DNA from: Acidobacteriota bacterium
GTDB taxonomy: Bacteria > Acidobacteriota > Terriglobia > Bryobacterales > Bryobacteraceae
Assembly (NCBI GenBank): GCA_018268935.1
Contig: JAFDVS010000048.1
Location: forward strand, 28,113-92,112
Length of the DNA: 64,000 nucleotides
Direction: 5' to 3'
Of this stretch, positions 33,313 through 41,533 are shown piece by piece. How positions within the stretch are numbered: position 1 is the stretch's first letter; every line of letters starts with the position of its first letter. Position numbers and translations under genes: made by a program. The notes beneath the pieces were generated by a model that saw only the letters and a program-made list of their open reading frames with translations, ran no database searches and was not told the DNA's origin.

Positions 33313-33669
33313 TTAGTAGTTGCCGCCACCCCGGCGTTCGCGGAAACCACCGCCACCGCCACGGCCACCACCGAAGCCACCACCGCCGCGGCGGGAGCCA
33401 CCACCACCGCCACCGCCGCCTTCGCCTTTGGGGCGGGCTTCGTTGACGTTCAGGGTGCGGCCGCCGTGAGCAGCGCCGTTGAGCGAATTGATGGCGCGCT
33501 CGGCCTGTGTGTCGTCAGACATTTCCACGAATGCGAAGCCGCGGGAGCGGCCCGTTTCGCGGTCGGTTATGATGCTGACGCGGTCGACAGCACCGTATGC
33601 CTCAAACATACCGCGCACGTCTTGTTCGGTGGCGGTGAAACTCAGGTTTCCAACAAAGATATTCTTCAC
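33313..33669 (-). CDS. Glycine-rich RRM RNA-binding protein
   Basis: 118 residues from a GTG start with GGAG about 9 nt upstream. One RRM domain (residues 1-80) has RNP2 IFVGNL and RNP1 RGFAFVEM, followed by a low-complexity Gly/Arg tail (RRGGGGFGGGRGGGG) ending GNY. Such small bacterial RRM proteins bind single-stranded RNA and are often cold-induced. The 5' flank to the divergent gene is about 210 bp, leaving room for a long regulated leader. No cold-box could be confirmed. Confidence 0.93.
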   Translation of the reverse strand: MKNIFVGNLSFTATEQDVRGMFEAYGAVDRVSIITDRETGRSRGFAFVEMSDDTQAERAINSLNGAAHGGRTLNVNEARPKGEGGGGGGGGSRRGGGGFGGGRGGGGGFRERRGGGNY

Positions 33670-33880
33670 GTTACGAACTCCAATCCAGCCAACTCAAACG
33701 GTACTCACCACAGTCAACTGGATAGAGCTCCGACTCTGAGTCACTGGCCAACGATACGGCAAACAACGCCGGTCCAACCCGGTTTGATCAGGTTGCTAGG
33801 ATACTGTACCAGTTTTTCCTCTCGTTGGGAATCCTCTTTTTTCACGGCACGGAGTTTGTTTTCAGGAATATGATGGGGTC

Positions 33881-34828
33881 ATGAGATCAGTTGCGGCCTG
33901 GTTGGTGGCGGGAATGGCGCTGGCGCAGGGCGCGGCGCCGCTCGAAGATGTGCGGATCCGGATTCTGTCGACGATGTTGTCCGATTCGGCGGGGGTGGGG
34001 GAATGGGGCTTCGCGGCGGTGGTGGAGGCGGGCGGGCGGCGGATCCTATTTGATACAGGAGCGCGGCCGGAGACAGTTTGGAAGAATACGCAGGAAATGA
34101 AGGTGGACTTGAGCGGGATCACGGATGTGATTCTGAGTCACAATCATGGAGATCATACGGGTGGGCTGATCACGCTGCGGCGGGAGTTGGGGAAAGTGAA
34201 TGCGAAGGCGTTGACACGGGCGCATGTGGGGAAGGGAGCATTTTATCCACGGCCGGGGCCGAATGGAGCCGAGCGCAATCATTTACTAAACGTGCGCGAG
34301 GAGTATTTGAAGCTGGGGGGATCGTTTGTGGAGTACGACGGGGCGAAGGAGATTTTTCCGGGGGCGTGGTTAACGGGTCCGGTGGAGCGGGTGCATCCGG
34401 AGCGGAACTGGAGTGGGGGAGGATTGCTGGTGCGTCCGGGTGGGGAGAAGGTGGAAGACAACCTGCCGGAAGATATGTCGCTGGTGTTGGACACGGTGAA
34501 GGGATTGGTGGTGGTATCGGGGTGCGGGCATGCGGGGATCATTAATACGCTGGAGCAGGCGCGGCGGGTGGTGCGGAAGGCTCCGGTGCACGCGGCGATC
34601 GGGGGATGGCATCTTTTTGCGGCCTCGGACGAGCATTTGGGGTGGACTGGGGGGAAGATGAAGGAGATGGGGGTGGAGAATTTCGTGGGGGCGCACTGCA
34701 CGGGGATTGAAGCTGTGTATGAACTGCGGCGGCACATCGGGCTGAAGCGCAGGAACTGCGTAGTTGGGGGAGTGGGGGCAAGTTTTGGATTGAAGGAAGG
34801 AATTCTTGCGGGCGTCTTAGCACGATAG
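33881..34828 (+). CDS. Secreted metallo-beta-lactamase-fold hydrolase
   Basis: 315 residues with a leader (MRSVAAWLVAGMALAQG). The MBL-fold metal motif HxHxDH is present in ILSHNHGDHTGGLITLRREL, with further ligands in VVVSGCGHAGIINTLEQARR and the C-terminal FVGAHCTGIEAVYELRR. This variant resembles the group annotated as dihydropterin-ribofuranosyl-aminobenzene-phosphate synthase-like proteins. The true substrate is unknown. It is the upstream neighbour of the hybrid kinase, 25 bp away on the same strand. Confidence 0.85.
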   Translation: MRSVAAWLVAGMALAQGAAPLEDVRIRILSTMLSDSAGVGEWGFAAVVEAGGRRILFDTGARPETVWKNTQEMKVDLSGITDVILSHNHGDHTGGLITLRRELGKVNAKALTRAHVGKGAFYPRPGPNGAERNHLLNVREEYLKLGGSFVEYDGAKEIFPGAWLTGPVERVHPERNWSGGGLLVRPGGEKVEDNLPEDMSLVLDTVKGLVVVSGCGHAGIINTLEQARRVVRKAPVHAAIGGWHLFAASDEHLGWTGGKMKEMGVENFVGAHCTGIEAVYELRRHIGLKRRNCVVGGVGASFGLKEGILAGVLAR

Positions 34829-34853
34829 TGCCGATGAGCAGACTGAGAGCCTG

Positions 34854-36644
34854 ATGATCGCGGAGAGTGTAACGGAGCGAACGACCCGTCAGATCCACCT
34901 GGATCTGCGCACTCGGGGGATGCCTGGGGTGTGGGGTTATTTTGTGATGGTGTTGCTGGTGGGGTTGTTCACGAAGTTTCCGGAGCGGCATCTGGTGGGG
35001 TTTCAAGTGTTGGCGGTGGGGACGTTTCTGCTCTGTGTGGCTCGCTATGGGGTGTTTCTGGTGACGGAGAGTTATGGAGTACGTGAGCCTGCTTCGTGGC
35101 GGGGGCTGCTGGGCGTGGTGTATCTGCTGACGGGGATGGTGTGGGGTTGTTTGGCGACCTTTATCTGGATGGAAGAGGGCTTTCTCTCGTTTGATTCCTT
35201 TGTCGTGCTGGCGATTGTGGTGGCGAGTGCATCGCTGGTGCCGCACGTGACGGCTCCGTACACACCGTTATGCCATGCGTTTCTGCTGCCGTTCATGGCG
35301 CCGATGATTGCGGGCGGGATCATGATGGGGACGCGGGACGGGTACAGTTTGAGCCTGATGGCGGTGGTGAGCACCGCGTATCACTATCTGGTGCACTTCC
35401 GTCTGCGGGCGGAGTATGCGGAGAAACTGCGGACGCAGGAGTTATTGGAGAACGAGGCGCGGCAACTCGAACAGGCGCGGCGGCAGGCGGAGCAGGCAAG
35501 CCAGGCGAAGAGCCAGTTTCTGGCGAACATCAGCCATGAGTTGCGGACACCGATGTCGGGGGTAATCGGGATGACGTCGCTGGCGCTGGACACGCCGTTG
35601 AATGCCGAGCAGAAGGACTATGTGGCGACGGCGAAGTCGTCGGCCGAGGCGCTGATGTCGTTGCTGAACGATTTGCTGGATCTATCGAAGATTGAGGCGG
35701 GGCGGCTGGATTTGGAGAGCACGGCGTTTCCGTTGCGGCAGACGGTGCAGGATGTGGCGAAGGTATTTCAGAAGCAGGCGCGGGATAAGGGGATTGAATT
35801 GGCGGTGGATGTGGATGCATTTTTGCCTGCCTATGTCATTGGGGATCCGCTACGGCTGAGGCAAGTGTTGATGAACCTGGTGGGAAATGCGGTGAAATTC
35901 ACGCACCAGGGGGCGGTGGCGATCTGGGTGGCGCGGGAGACGAACACGTTGGATGAGATGGCAGTGCATTTCGCGGTGGTGGATTCGGGGATTGGGATAG
36001 CGGCGGATCAACTGGAGTCGATTTTCGAGGCGTTCCGGCAGGCGGACGAATCGACGACGCGGAAATATGGGGGGACGGGGCTGGGGTTATCGATCTCGCG
36101 GCGGCTGGTGGAGGCGATGGGCGGGCGGTTGCAGGTGGAGAGCGAAGAGGGGAAAGGGAGCACGTTCTGGTTCACGCTGCCGTTGGGGCAGGCGGAGGAA
36201 ATGCCGGCCAAGGAGGCTGCGGTGGAGGTTTGGAAAACACCTCCCATGCGGGTATTAGTGGCCGAGGATAATGTGGTGAATCAGCGGATCACGGTGCGAT
36301 TTTTGGAGAAATGGGGGCATACGGTGGTGGTGGTGGATACGGGGCGGAAGGCGGTGGAGGAAGTGGGGAAGGGTGGATACGAACTGGTGTTGATGGATTT
36401 GCAGATGCCGGAGATGGGCGGGATGGAGGCGGCGGCGGAGATTCGGAGGGGAGAGGGAACGGGGGCTCGGGTGCCGATTTTTGCGTTGACTGCGAGTGTG
36501 GGGCAGGAAGTGCTGGGGCAATGCCTGGAGGTGGGGATGGATGTTTGGGGAAGCCGTTTCTGCCGGCGGAACTGGCTGGGGTGGTGGCGAAGGCGGCTGC
36601 GCACCGGGGAGCGGGATGCGACAGCCGCTGATGGGGAGCGCTAG
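34854..36644 (+). CDS. Hybrid sensor histidine kinase, C-terminus frameshifted
   Basis: 596 residues as read. Six or so hydrophobic N-terminal segments (about residues 25-185) form a membrane sensor without a large loop. Then a coiled coil, HisKA with the phospho-accepting His228 in SHELRTP, HATPase_c (N-box NLVGNAVKFT, GTGLGLSI), and a receiver domain from about 465 (VLVAEDNVVNQ, phospho-Asp515 in LVLMDLQMP). At about 36540 the receiver frame breaks. The current frame ends with nonsense (WGSRFCRRNWLGWW), while another plus frame continues with CLGKPFLPAELAGVVAKAAA and stops at 36631. A 1-nt indel would restore the conserved KPF lysine. It is either a real mutation or a sequencing error. Confidence 0.88.
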   Translation: MIAESVTERTTRQIHLDLRTRGMPGVWGYFVMVLLVGLFTKFPERHLVGFQVLAVGTFLLCVARYGVFLVTESYGVREPASWRGLLGVVYLLTGMVWGCLATFIWMEEGFLSFDSFVVLAIVVASASLVPHVTAPYTPLCHAFLLPFMAPMIAGGIMMGTRDGYSLSLMAVVSTAYHYLVHFRLRAEYAEKLRTQELLENEARQLEQARRQAEQASQAKSQFLANISHELRTPMSGVIGMTSLALDTPLNAEQKDYVATAKSSAEALMSLLNDLLDLSKIEAGRLDLESTAFPLRQTVQDVAKVFQKQARDKGIELAVDVDAFLPAYVIGDPLRLRQVLMNLVGNAVKFTHQGAVAIWVARETNTLDEMAVHFAVVDSGIGIAADQLESIFEAFRQADESTTRKYGGTGLGLSISRRLVEAMGGRLQVESEEGKGSTFWFTLPLGQAEEMPAKEAAVEVWKTPPMRVLVAEDNVVNQRITVRFLEKWGHTVVVVDTGRKAVEEVGKGGYELVLMDLQMPEMGGMEAAAEIRRGEGTGARVPIFALTASVGQEVLGQCLEVGMDVWGSRFCRRNWLGWWRRRLRTGERDATAADGER

Positions 36645-37327
36645 GCGGCAAGGCGGCGGCGGAGCACAAAGAGCCCTGAGATGCCGAGCGCGGAGAGGGC
36701 GAAAGAAGCCGGCTCCGGCGTGTCGCTGACGGCGATGGTGATGTTGTCGAGGCCATGGCTTTCATCGGCGGCGAAGTTGGGCGCCTCGCTGGCGAGAGAA
36801 CGGAAGAACTGGAACGTGGCGTTGGAACTGGTGTGGTTGACGAAATCGATGTCGACGGTGTAAGCGGCATCGGGCCAACCGAGGTAGTTGTAATCGGAGG
36901 AAGACGGAGCGACGAGTATGGAGCCGGAGTAGCCGGCGCCGCCGCTGGTGACGAAGGTCGTGGTGCCCTCAGTGACGGCGAAGGCTTCGGCGAAGAGGGA
37001 AGTGCCGTCGAGTTTGACATTGAAGTAATCGGGGCCGTTACCGGAGCCGAGGCCATCCCAGGAGTCCCAGGTAAGGAGGGTGAAGCTGATGCGGATCTGG
37101 GAGTGGACGGGGAGTCCGGTGAGGGCAACCATCGCGCCATAGTGCCACTGATAATTGCCGGTGCTGGGGTGGATGGCTCCGGTTGATTCGACACTGCCGC
37201 CGATGGCTTGCGATGGGGCGGCGCCGGATTCGAAGTCCTCTTGGAAGACGATGGTTTCGGCGTGGACTGTGGTAAGGCCAGCGAGGAGAAGCGCCGCGCA
37301 GGCGAAGCATCGGAACGTAGGTTTCAT
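36641..37327 (-). CDS. PEP-CTERM sorting-domain protein
   Basis: 228 residues from ATG 37327 (MKPTFRCFACAALLLAGLTT; AAGGA upstream). The mature region is a beta-rich jelly-roll-like domain (ETIVFQEDFESGAAPSQAIG, DYFNVKLDGTSLFAEAFAVT, HGLDNITIAVSD). It ends in TPEPASFALSALGISGLFVL then RRRLAA, a PEP-CTERM tripartite signal that is cleaved and anchored by an exosortase. It is divergent from the first collagen/endostatin-like gene at 37449. No exosortase gene occurs in the window. Confidence 0.85.
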   Translation of the reverse strand: MKPTFRCFACAALLLAGLTTVHAETIVFQEDFESGAAPSQAIGGSVESTGAIHPSTGNYQWHYGAMVALTGLPVHSQIRISFTLLTWDSWDGLGSGNGPDYFNVKLDGTSLFAEAFAVTEGTTTFVTSGGAGYSGSILVAPSSSDYNYLGWPDAAYTVDIDFVNHTSSNATFQFFRSLASEAPNFAADESHGLDNITIAVSDTPEPASFALSALGISGLFVLRRRLAA

Positions 37328-37448
37328 GTGAAAGATTCCTTTGAGCAGGGTCTGACATGAGAGATTGCGGTGGTTGGTGAAAACAGGGGTCAACATTTCA
37401 GCGTTAATCGTGAAGTGTGTGCTACCGGGATGTCGCTTCCCGGTTAGT

Positions 37449-38624
37449 ATGAGAAACCGACTCCTGATTTCCGCGTTGGCCTTTGCCGCAGGCTGTTCGG
37501 CCGTGGATCTGCCGGTGGTGGCGGATGTGCATGTGGGGCCTTCGACTCCGCAGGCTGGGGCGCTGCCGAATCTGTTGGTGGGCGGCGGGAACCGAGCGCT
37601 GTTGCGTTTTGGGATGAACGTGCTGCCAGTGGGGATGAATCCGGCGCAGGTGGTAAAGGCGACGCTGGTTTTTCATGTGAACCGGGTGGTGACGGCGGGC
37701 CAGTTGCAGGTGGCGCAATTGAACGGGCCGTTTGAGGAGATGACGGTGAGCAGTGGGAATGCGCCGCCGGCGTTTGGGTTTGCGTTTCCGGTGACGCCGG
37801 TGCAGGGGCCGAATCTGGTGGATGTGACGCCGATTGTGCAGCAGTGGATTGCTGTGCCTGCGGCGGCCTACGGGTTTGAATTGTCGGCGGCGAGCGGGTC
37901 GAGTGCGTCGGTGATGGTGGACAGCAAGGAGAACACGGCGACGAGTTACGGGGCGGAGATCCGGCTGGTGCTGAGCGGGCCTGTGGGAGCTACCGGGGCG
38001 ACGGGGGCGCAGGGATTGGCGGGCGCGGCGGGAGCGCCTGGAGCGACGGGGCCTACGGGGCCGACAGGGGGAACCGATCCGCAAATCCTGACGGCCGTCT
38101 GCAATTTGCTTTCGGCTTCGACCGTTACGGCGAATGTGCCCTGTCCCGCTAAGACGATCTTCATCACGAACAATCTGTTCAACGGGAATATGGGGGGATT
38201 GGCGGGCGCCGATGCGCTGTGCCAGGGGGAGGCGGCGGCGGCGGGTTTGAGCGGCCAGTACAAGGCGTGGCTTTCGACGGCGCAGAGTTCGGCGGCGCAA
38301 CGATTGGGGCATTGGCCCGGGCCGTACCAACTGCCGAATGGGACGTTAGTGGCGAACAACTGGGCGGATCTGACCGATGGGGCGCTATCCTTTCCGATCC
38401 AAATGGCGGCGAACGGGTTCAACGTAGGAACGCCACAGACCGTATGGACGGGGACAGATGCCCCTGGGGCCTCGACGGGGTCGGACTGCGGTGGGTGGAG
38501 TGTTGGAACCAATGCAGCTAGTGGAACTGTAGGCCTGTACATTTTCAATAACCGTCCCGGTTGGACAAATCAGTCATCTCTGGTTTGCAACACTTCACAG
38601 CGTTTATATTGCGTGCAGCAGTAG
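37449..38624 (+). CDS. Secreted DNRLRE/collagen/endostatin-like protein, paralog 1
   Basis: 391 residues; signal peptide MRNRLLISALAFAAGCSA. Domain 1 (about 20-175) is DNRLRE-like: DLPVVADVHVGPSTP, LPNLLVGGGNRALLRFGMNV and VVKATLVFHVNRVV, ending VMVDSKENTATSYGAEIRLV. Then about ten Gly-X-Y triplets (GATGATGAQGLAGAAGAPG). A Cys-bearing linker (VCNLLSAS...PCPAKTIFITN) leads to a C-terminal domain with GADALCQGEAAAAGLSGQYK-AWLS, DCGGW and VCNTSQRLYCVQQ. Those cysteines match the four of endostatin. Probably a surface adhesin or matrix protein. Translationally close to the next paralog (9 bp). Confidence 0.85.
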   Translation: MRNRLLISALAFAAGCSAVDLPVVADVHVGPSTPQAGALPNLLVGGGNRALLRFGMNVLPVGMNPAQVVKATLVFHVNRVVTAGQLQVAQLNGPFEEMTVSSGNAPPAFGFAFPVTPVQGPNLVDVTPIVQQWIAVPAAAYGFELSAASGSSASVMVDSKENTATSYGAEIRLVLSGPVGATGATGAQGLAGAAGAPGATGPTGPTGGTDPQILTAVCNLLSASTVTANVPCPAKTIFITNNLFNGNMGGLAGADALCQGEAAAAGLSGQYKAWLSTAQSSAAQRLGHWPGPYQLPNGTLVANNWADLTDGALSFPIQMAANGFNVGTPQTVWTGTDAPGASTGSDCGGWSVGTNAASGTVGLYIFNNRPGWTNQSSLVCNTSQRLYCVQQ

Positions 38625-38633
38625 GAAAGAAGC

Positions 38634-39827
38634 ATGAGAAACAAAATTTTGATATCGACGCTCGTGGTATCGGCGAGCTGTTTTGCGGTGGATCTGCCGG
38701 TGGTGGCGGATGTGCATGTGGGGCCTTCGACTCCGCAGGCGGGCTCGCTGCCGAACCTGCTGGTGGGCGGCGGGAACAAGGCGCTGCTGCGGTTTGATAT
38801 GGGCGTATTGCCTGCGGGATTGCGTCCGGAGCAGGTGGTAAAGGCGACGCTGGTGTTTCATGTGAACCGGATTGTGGCGGCGGGGCCGATTCAGGTTTCG
38901 ACGCTGTACGGGCCGTTTGACGAGATGACGGCGACGGGGGTGGCGCCCAGTTCGGCAATGCCGATCCCCATGGCTGTGGTGCAAGGTTTGAACATGTTGG
39001 ATGTTACGGCAAACGTGCAGGCGTGGGTCGGTGTACCGGCGAATGCATTCGGGCTGCAACTGGCTGCGCCGACGGGTGGAAGCACTTCGGTGATGGTGGA
39101 TAGCAGGGAGAACACGGCGACGAGTTTCGCGGCGGAGATCAGGGTGGTGCTGGCGGGGATGGTGGGGCCAACGGGGGCGCAGGGGGCGCCTGGGCTGCCG
39201 GGTGTTCCCGGTTTGCGGGGCGCGACTGGGGCCACAGGGCCTACCGGAGCGACCGGGGCAACTGGCGCCGGTGGGGAGAACGATCCACAGTTGGTGAGTG
39301 CCTTGTGCGCGGCAATGGGGAAGTTGGCGTTGAACACGGGGTTCTACTGCCCGCCCAAGACCGTGTTCATTACCGCAGCCACGTTTACCGGCGACCTCGG
39401 AGGTCTTTCCACGGCCGATCGCCGTTGCGTGGATGAGGCTCGGGCGAACGGATTGGGGATGAATTACAAGGCCTGGCTTTCCACCGCGCAGTACCCGGTA
39501 AGCCAAAGGCTGGTTCCATCGGCGGGAATTTACAGAATGGTGGATGGAACCATCGTGGCGAACGGGTGGGCGGATCTCCTTGATGGGCAATTGTTCACTC
39601 CGGTGAATCGGACGGCGGCAAATCAGGTGGTTTCATCGACGAACGTGGTATGGACGGGCACCACTGCGCCGGGCGGCGCGAGTGGAGAGGATTGCAACGG
39701 GTGGACGAGTTCGTCGTCCGCTGTGATTGCGACCGCTGGTTACTCGCATCAGATGAACGCGCTGTGGACACACGCGGTGGCCTTGGGGTGCAACGCTGCC
39801 GTGCGGCTTTATTGCGTCGAGCAGTGA
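38634..39827 (+). CDS. Secreted DNRLRE/collagen/endostatin-like protein, paralog 2
   Basis: 397 residues; leader MRNKILISTLVVSASCFA. Same architecture as its upstream neighbour, with the longest collagen-like stretch in the window, 13 Gly-X-Y triplets (GAPGLPGVPGLRGATG in the middle). The C-terminal domain retains TADRRCVDEARANGLGMNYK-AWLS, EDCNGW and GCNAAVRLYCVEQ. A 53-nt stretch (38688-38740) is identical to the matching part of paralog 1 (37503-37555), pointing to recent duplication or gene conversion. Likely co-transcribed with paralog 1. Confidence 0.85.
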   Translation: MRNKILISTLVVSASCFAVDLPVVADVHVGPSTPQAGSLPNLLVGGGNKALLRFDMGVLPAGLRPEQVVKATLVFHVNRIVAAGPIQVSTLYGPFDEMTATGVAPSSAMPIPMAVVQGLNMLDVTANVQAWVGVPANAFGLQLAAPTGGSTSVMVDSRENTATSFAAEIRVVLAGMVGPTGAQGAPGLPGVPGLRGATGATGPTGATGATGAGGENDPQLVSALCAAMGKLALNTGFYCPPKTVFITAATFTGDLGGLSTADRRCVDEARANGLGMNYKAWLSTAQYPVSQRLVPSAGIYRMVDGTIVANGWADLLDGQLFTPVNRTAANQVVSSTNVVWTGTTAPGGASGEDCNGWTSSSSAVIATAGYSHQMNALWTHAVALGCNAAVRLYCVEQ

Positions 39828-39834
39828 CGGGGCT

Positions 39835-40815
39835 TCATTCGCGCGAGAGGGCGGCTTTGGGGATACGGATGGCGATGGAGCCGCCCTGGGTGAGGACGTC
39901 GTAGCGGGCCTGGGTGCCGATGAGGAGGTGGGCTTCGAGGGGCGGGTATTGGTATTCCTCGATGAGCCAGGAGAGCATGTCGCGGTTGGCGAGTTCGAGG
40001 GATTGATTGAGTGTCGAATCGGGGGCAGCGCCGATGGAGACGATCTCGGTGGCGGTTTCGGCGCGTGGGCCGGTGAGCTTGCCGCCCTTACGGAGTTCGA
40101 CATTGATTTCGACGTCGAGGGAGGTCTCGACGCCGGAGCCGACGGCCTCGCCATCTCCCTGAACGGCGTGGCCGTCGCCGAAAAACAGAAGCGCGCCGGG
40201 GTGGTGGACGGGAAGGAGCACGGTGGTTCCTTCGCGGACGAGGTTGTAGTCGAGGTTGCCGCCCCAATAGCCGGCGGGTCCGGAGCGGGGGGAGAAATCG
40301 CCTTTGGGAGCGACGCCGATGCAGCCGAGCATGGGCTGGGCTTTGATGAGCGGGAGGCGGCGGGTGCCGGGTTCGGCGAGGCGGACGATGCCGCGCTGGA
40401 TGTCGATGGTCCAAGGAATGAGGTAATCGTAGCCGGGGATGACGGCGTCGGGGCGCGGCTTGGGCGGAGCGAGGTTTTCGGGCAGATCTTTTACGGGGAC
40501 GCGGTGGCCGGTGTAGCCGTTGTTGCGATTGAGGCTGATGCGGCGGATGCGCACGATGAGCGTATCGCCGGGTTGCGCGCCATCGATGTAGAAGGGGCCG
40601 GTGAGCGGATTGCCGTGCGTTTTGGTGCGGCGCACGCCCTGGTAGTCGAAGCCGGCGGAGTCGACGGTTTTGGTGATGACGGTGTCGCCGGAGCGGATCT
40701 GTTTGAGGATTTTATGGGCGGCGGAGAAGGTGTGGTGGTACTCGGTGGCGACGATCTGGTGGGTTTCGGCGAAGGCGGAGAGGGTGAGTAGAAGAATGGG
40801 GATCGTGCGGCGCAT
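39835..40815 (-). CDS. Secreted acetamidase/formamidase family protein
   Basis: 326 residues from ATG 40815 with leader MRRTIPILLLTLSAFAETHQ. FmdA/AmdA family features are IRSGDTVITKTVDSAG, NPLTGPFYIDGAQPGDTLIV, ISLNRNNGYTG, PMLGCIGVAPKGDFSPRSGP, GYWGGNLDYNLVREGTTVLL, LFFGDGHAVQGDGEAVGSGV and ETSLDVEINVE. Family enzymes hydrolyse formamide, acetamide or other small amides. Secreted versions are frequent in Acidobacteriota and their substrates are unknown. It lies antisense within the collagen-like array and interrupts it, so it may be an insertion into the array or a relic of its original setting. Confidence 0.88.
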   Translation of the reverse strand: MRRTIPILLLTLSAFAETHQIVATEYHHTFSAAHKILKQIRSGDTVITKTVDSAGFDYQGVRRTKTHGNPLTGPFYIDGAQPGDTLIVRIRRISLNRNNGYTGHRVPVKDLPENLAPPKPRPDAVIPGYDYLIPWTIDIQRGIVRLAEPGTRRLPLIKAQPMLGCIGVAPKGDFSPRSGPAGYWGGNLDYNLVREGTTVLLPVHHPGALLFFGDGHAVQGDGEAVGSGVETSLDVEINVELRKGGKLTGPRAETATEIVSIGAAPDSTLNQSLELANRDMLSWLIEEYQYPPLEAHLLIGTQARYDVLTQGGSIAIRIPKAALSRE

Positions 40816-40863
40816 CAGAATCCATAGTAGTAAACCGTGGGGGAGAAATGACAGAATCGCAGT

Positions 40864-41514
40864 GTGCTTGGGATATGGCTTGGGCTGATGCTGGTGTGGC
40901 CGGCGTTCGGGCAATTGCCGAAGCTGTATCCGGTGGATGAGACGTTGCGGGATGCGTCGTTTCAGGCTTATACGCAGCGGCTGCGGGCGGCGGTGGAGAA
41001 ACGGAATACGCGGGCGCTGCGGCGATTGACGGATGACGATGTGGTGGTGGGGCCGGAGAAGGAAGACAAGGGGTGGAAGAAGTTTGTGGAGCGGTGGCGG
41101 CCGGATGAAGCGGATTCGCCGGTATGGGGGGCGCTGGCGGAGTTGCTGCAGTTGGGTTTTTTGCGCGAGCATCCGCAGTTGTATTTGTCGCCCTATGTGG
41201 TGTGGCGATTTCCGGATGATCTGAACCGGCGGACGCATCTGGTGGTGGCGAAGGAGAAGGCGGCTTTACGAGAGGCTCCCTCGGTTACGGCGCCGGTGCG
41301 GGCGGTGTTGTCGTTTGACATTGTGCGGGCGGCGGGTGAGGCGGTGCGGATGGGCGGGCTGGCGAGTTTTGTGCCGGTGGAGACGGGGGATGGCGTGCGC
41401 GGGTATCTCAATGTGACGGACGTGTTGAGTCCGCTGCTGGCGCGGGGGCAGTTCGGGTTGCGGCAGAAGCGATGGGTGATGATTGCACTGGAATCGGATG
41501 AAGGAGATCGTTAG
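40864..41514 (+). CDS. Secreted protein with SH3-like C-terminal region
   Basis: 216 residues from a GTG start; leader VLGIWLGLMLVWPAFGQ. The middle is helical (AYTQRLRAAVEKRNTRALRR). The second half (AKEKAALREAPSVTAPVRAV, GLASFVPVETGDGVRGYLNV) resembles bacterial SH3 domains that bind peptidoglycan or peptides (W-x-V-x-G-YL pattern). No enzyme motif. It precedes collagen-like paralog 3 by 19 bp, so it may be part of that transcript. Function unknown. Confidence 0.65.
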   Translation: MLGIWLGLMLVWPAFGQLPKLYPVDETLRDASFQAYTQRLRAAVEKRNTRALRRLTDDDVVVGPEKEDKGWKKFVERWRPDEADSPVWGALAELLQLGFLREHPQLYLSPYVVWRFPDDLNRRTHLVVAKEKAALREAPSVTAPVRAVLSFDIVRAAGEAVRMGGLASFVPVETGDGVRGYLNVTDVLSPLLARGQFGLRQKRWVMIALESDEGDR

Positions 41515-41533
41515 GTGATGTCGCATTCCGGGC

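Noticed and set aside
33300..33430. Tandem repeats suggestive of a CRISPR-like array
   Set aside because: They encode the glycine-rich tail of the RRM protein; no spaced identical repeats exist. No CRISPR array was found in the window.
37980..38080. Gly-X-Y tract considered as a simple GC-rich repeat expansion
   Set aside because: The triplets use varied codons, keep the Gly frame in all seven paralogs and lie at the same domain boundary, so they are coding collagen-like repeats, not nucleotide repeats.
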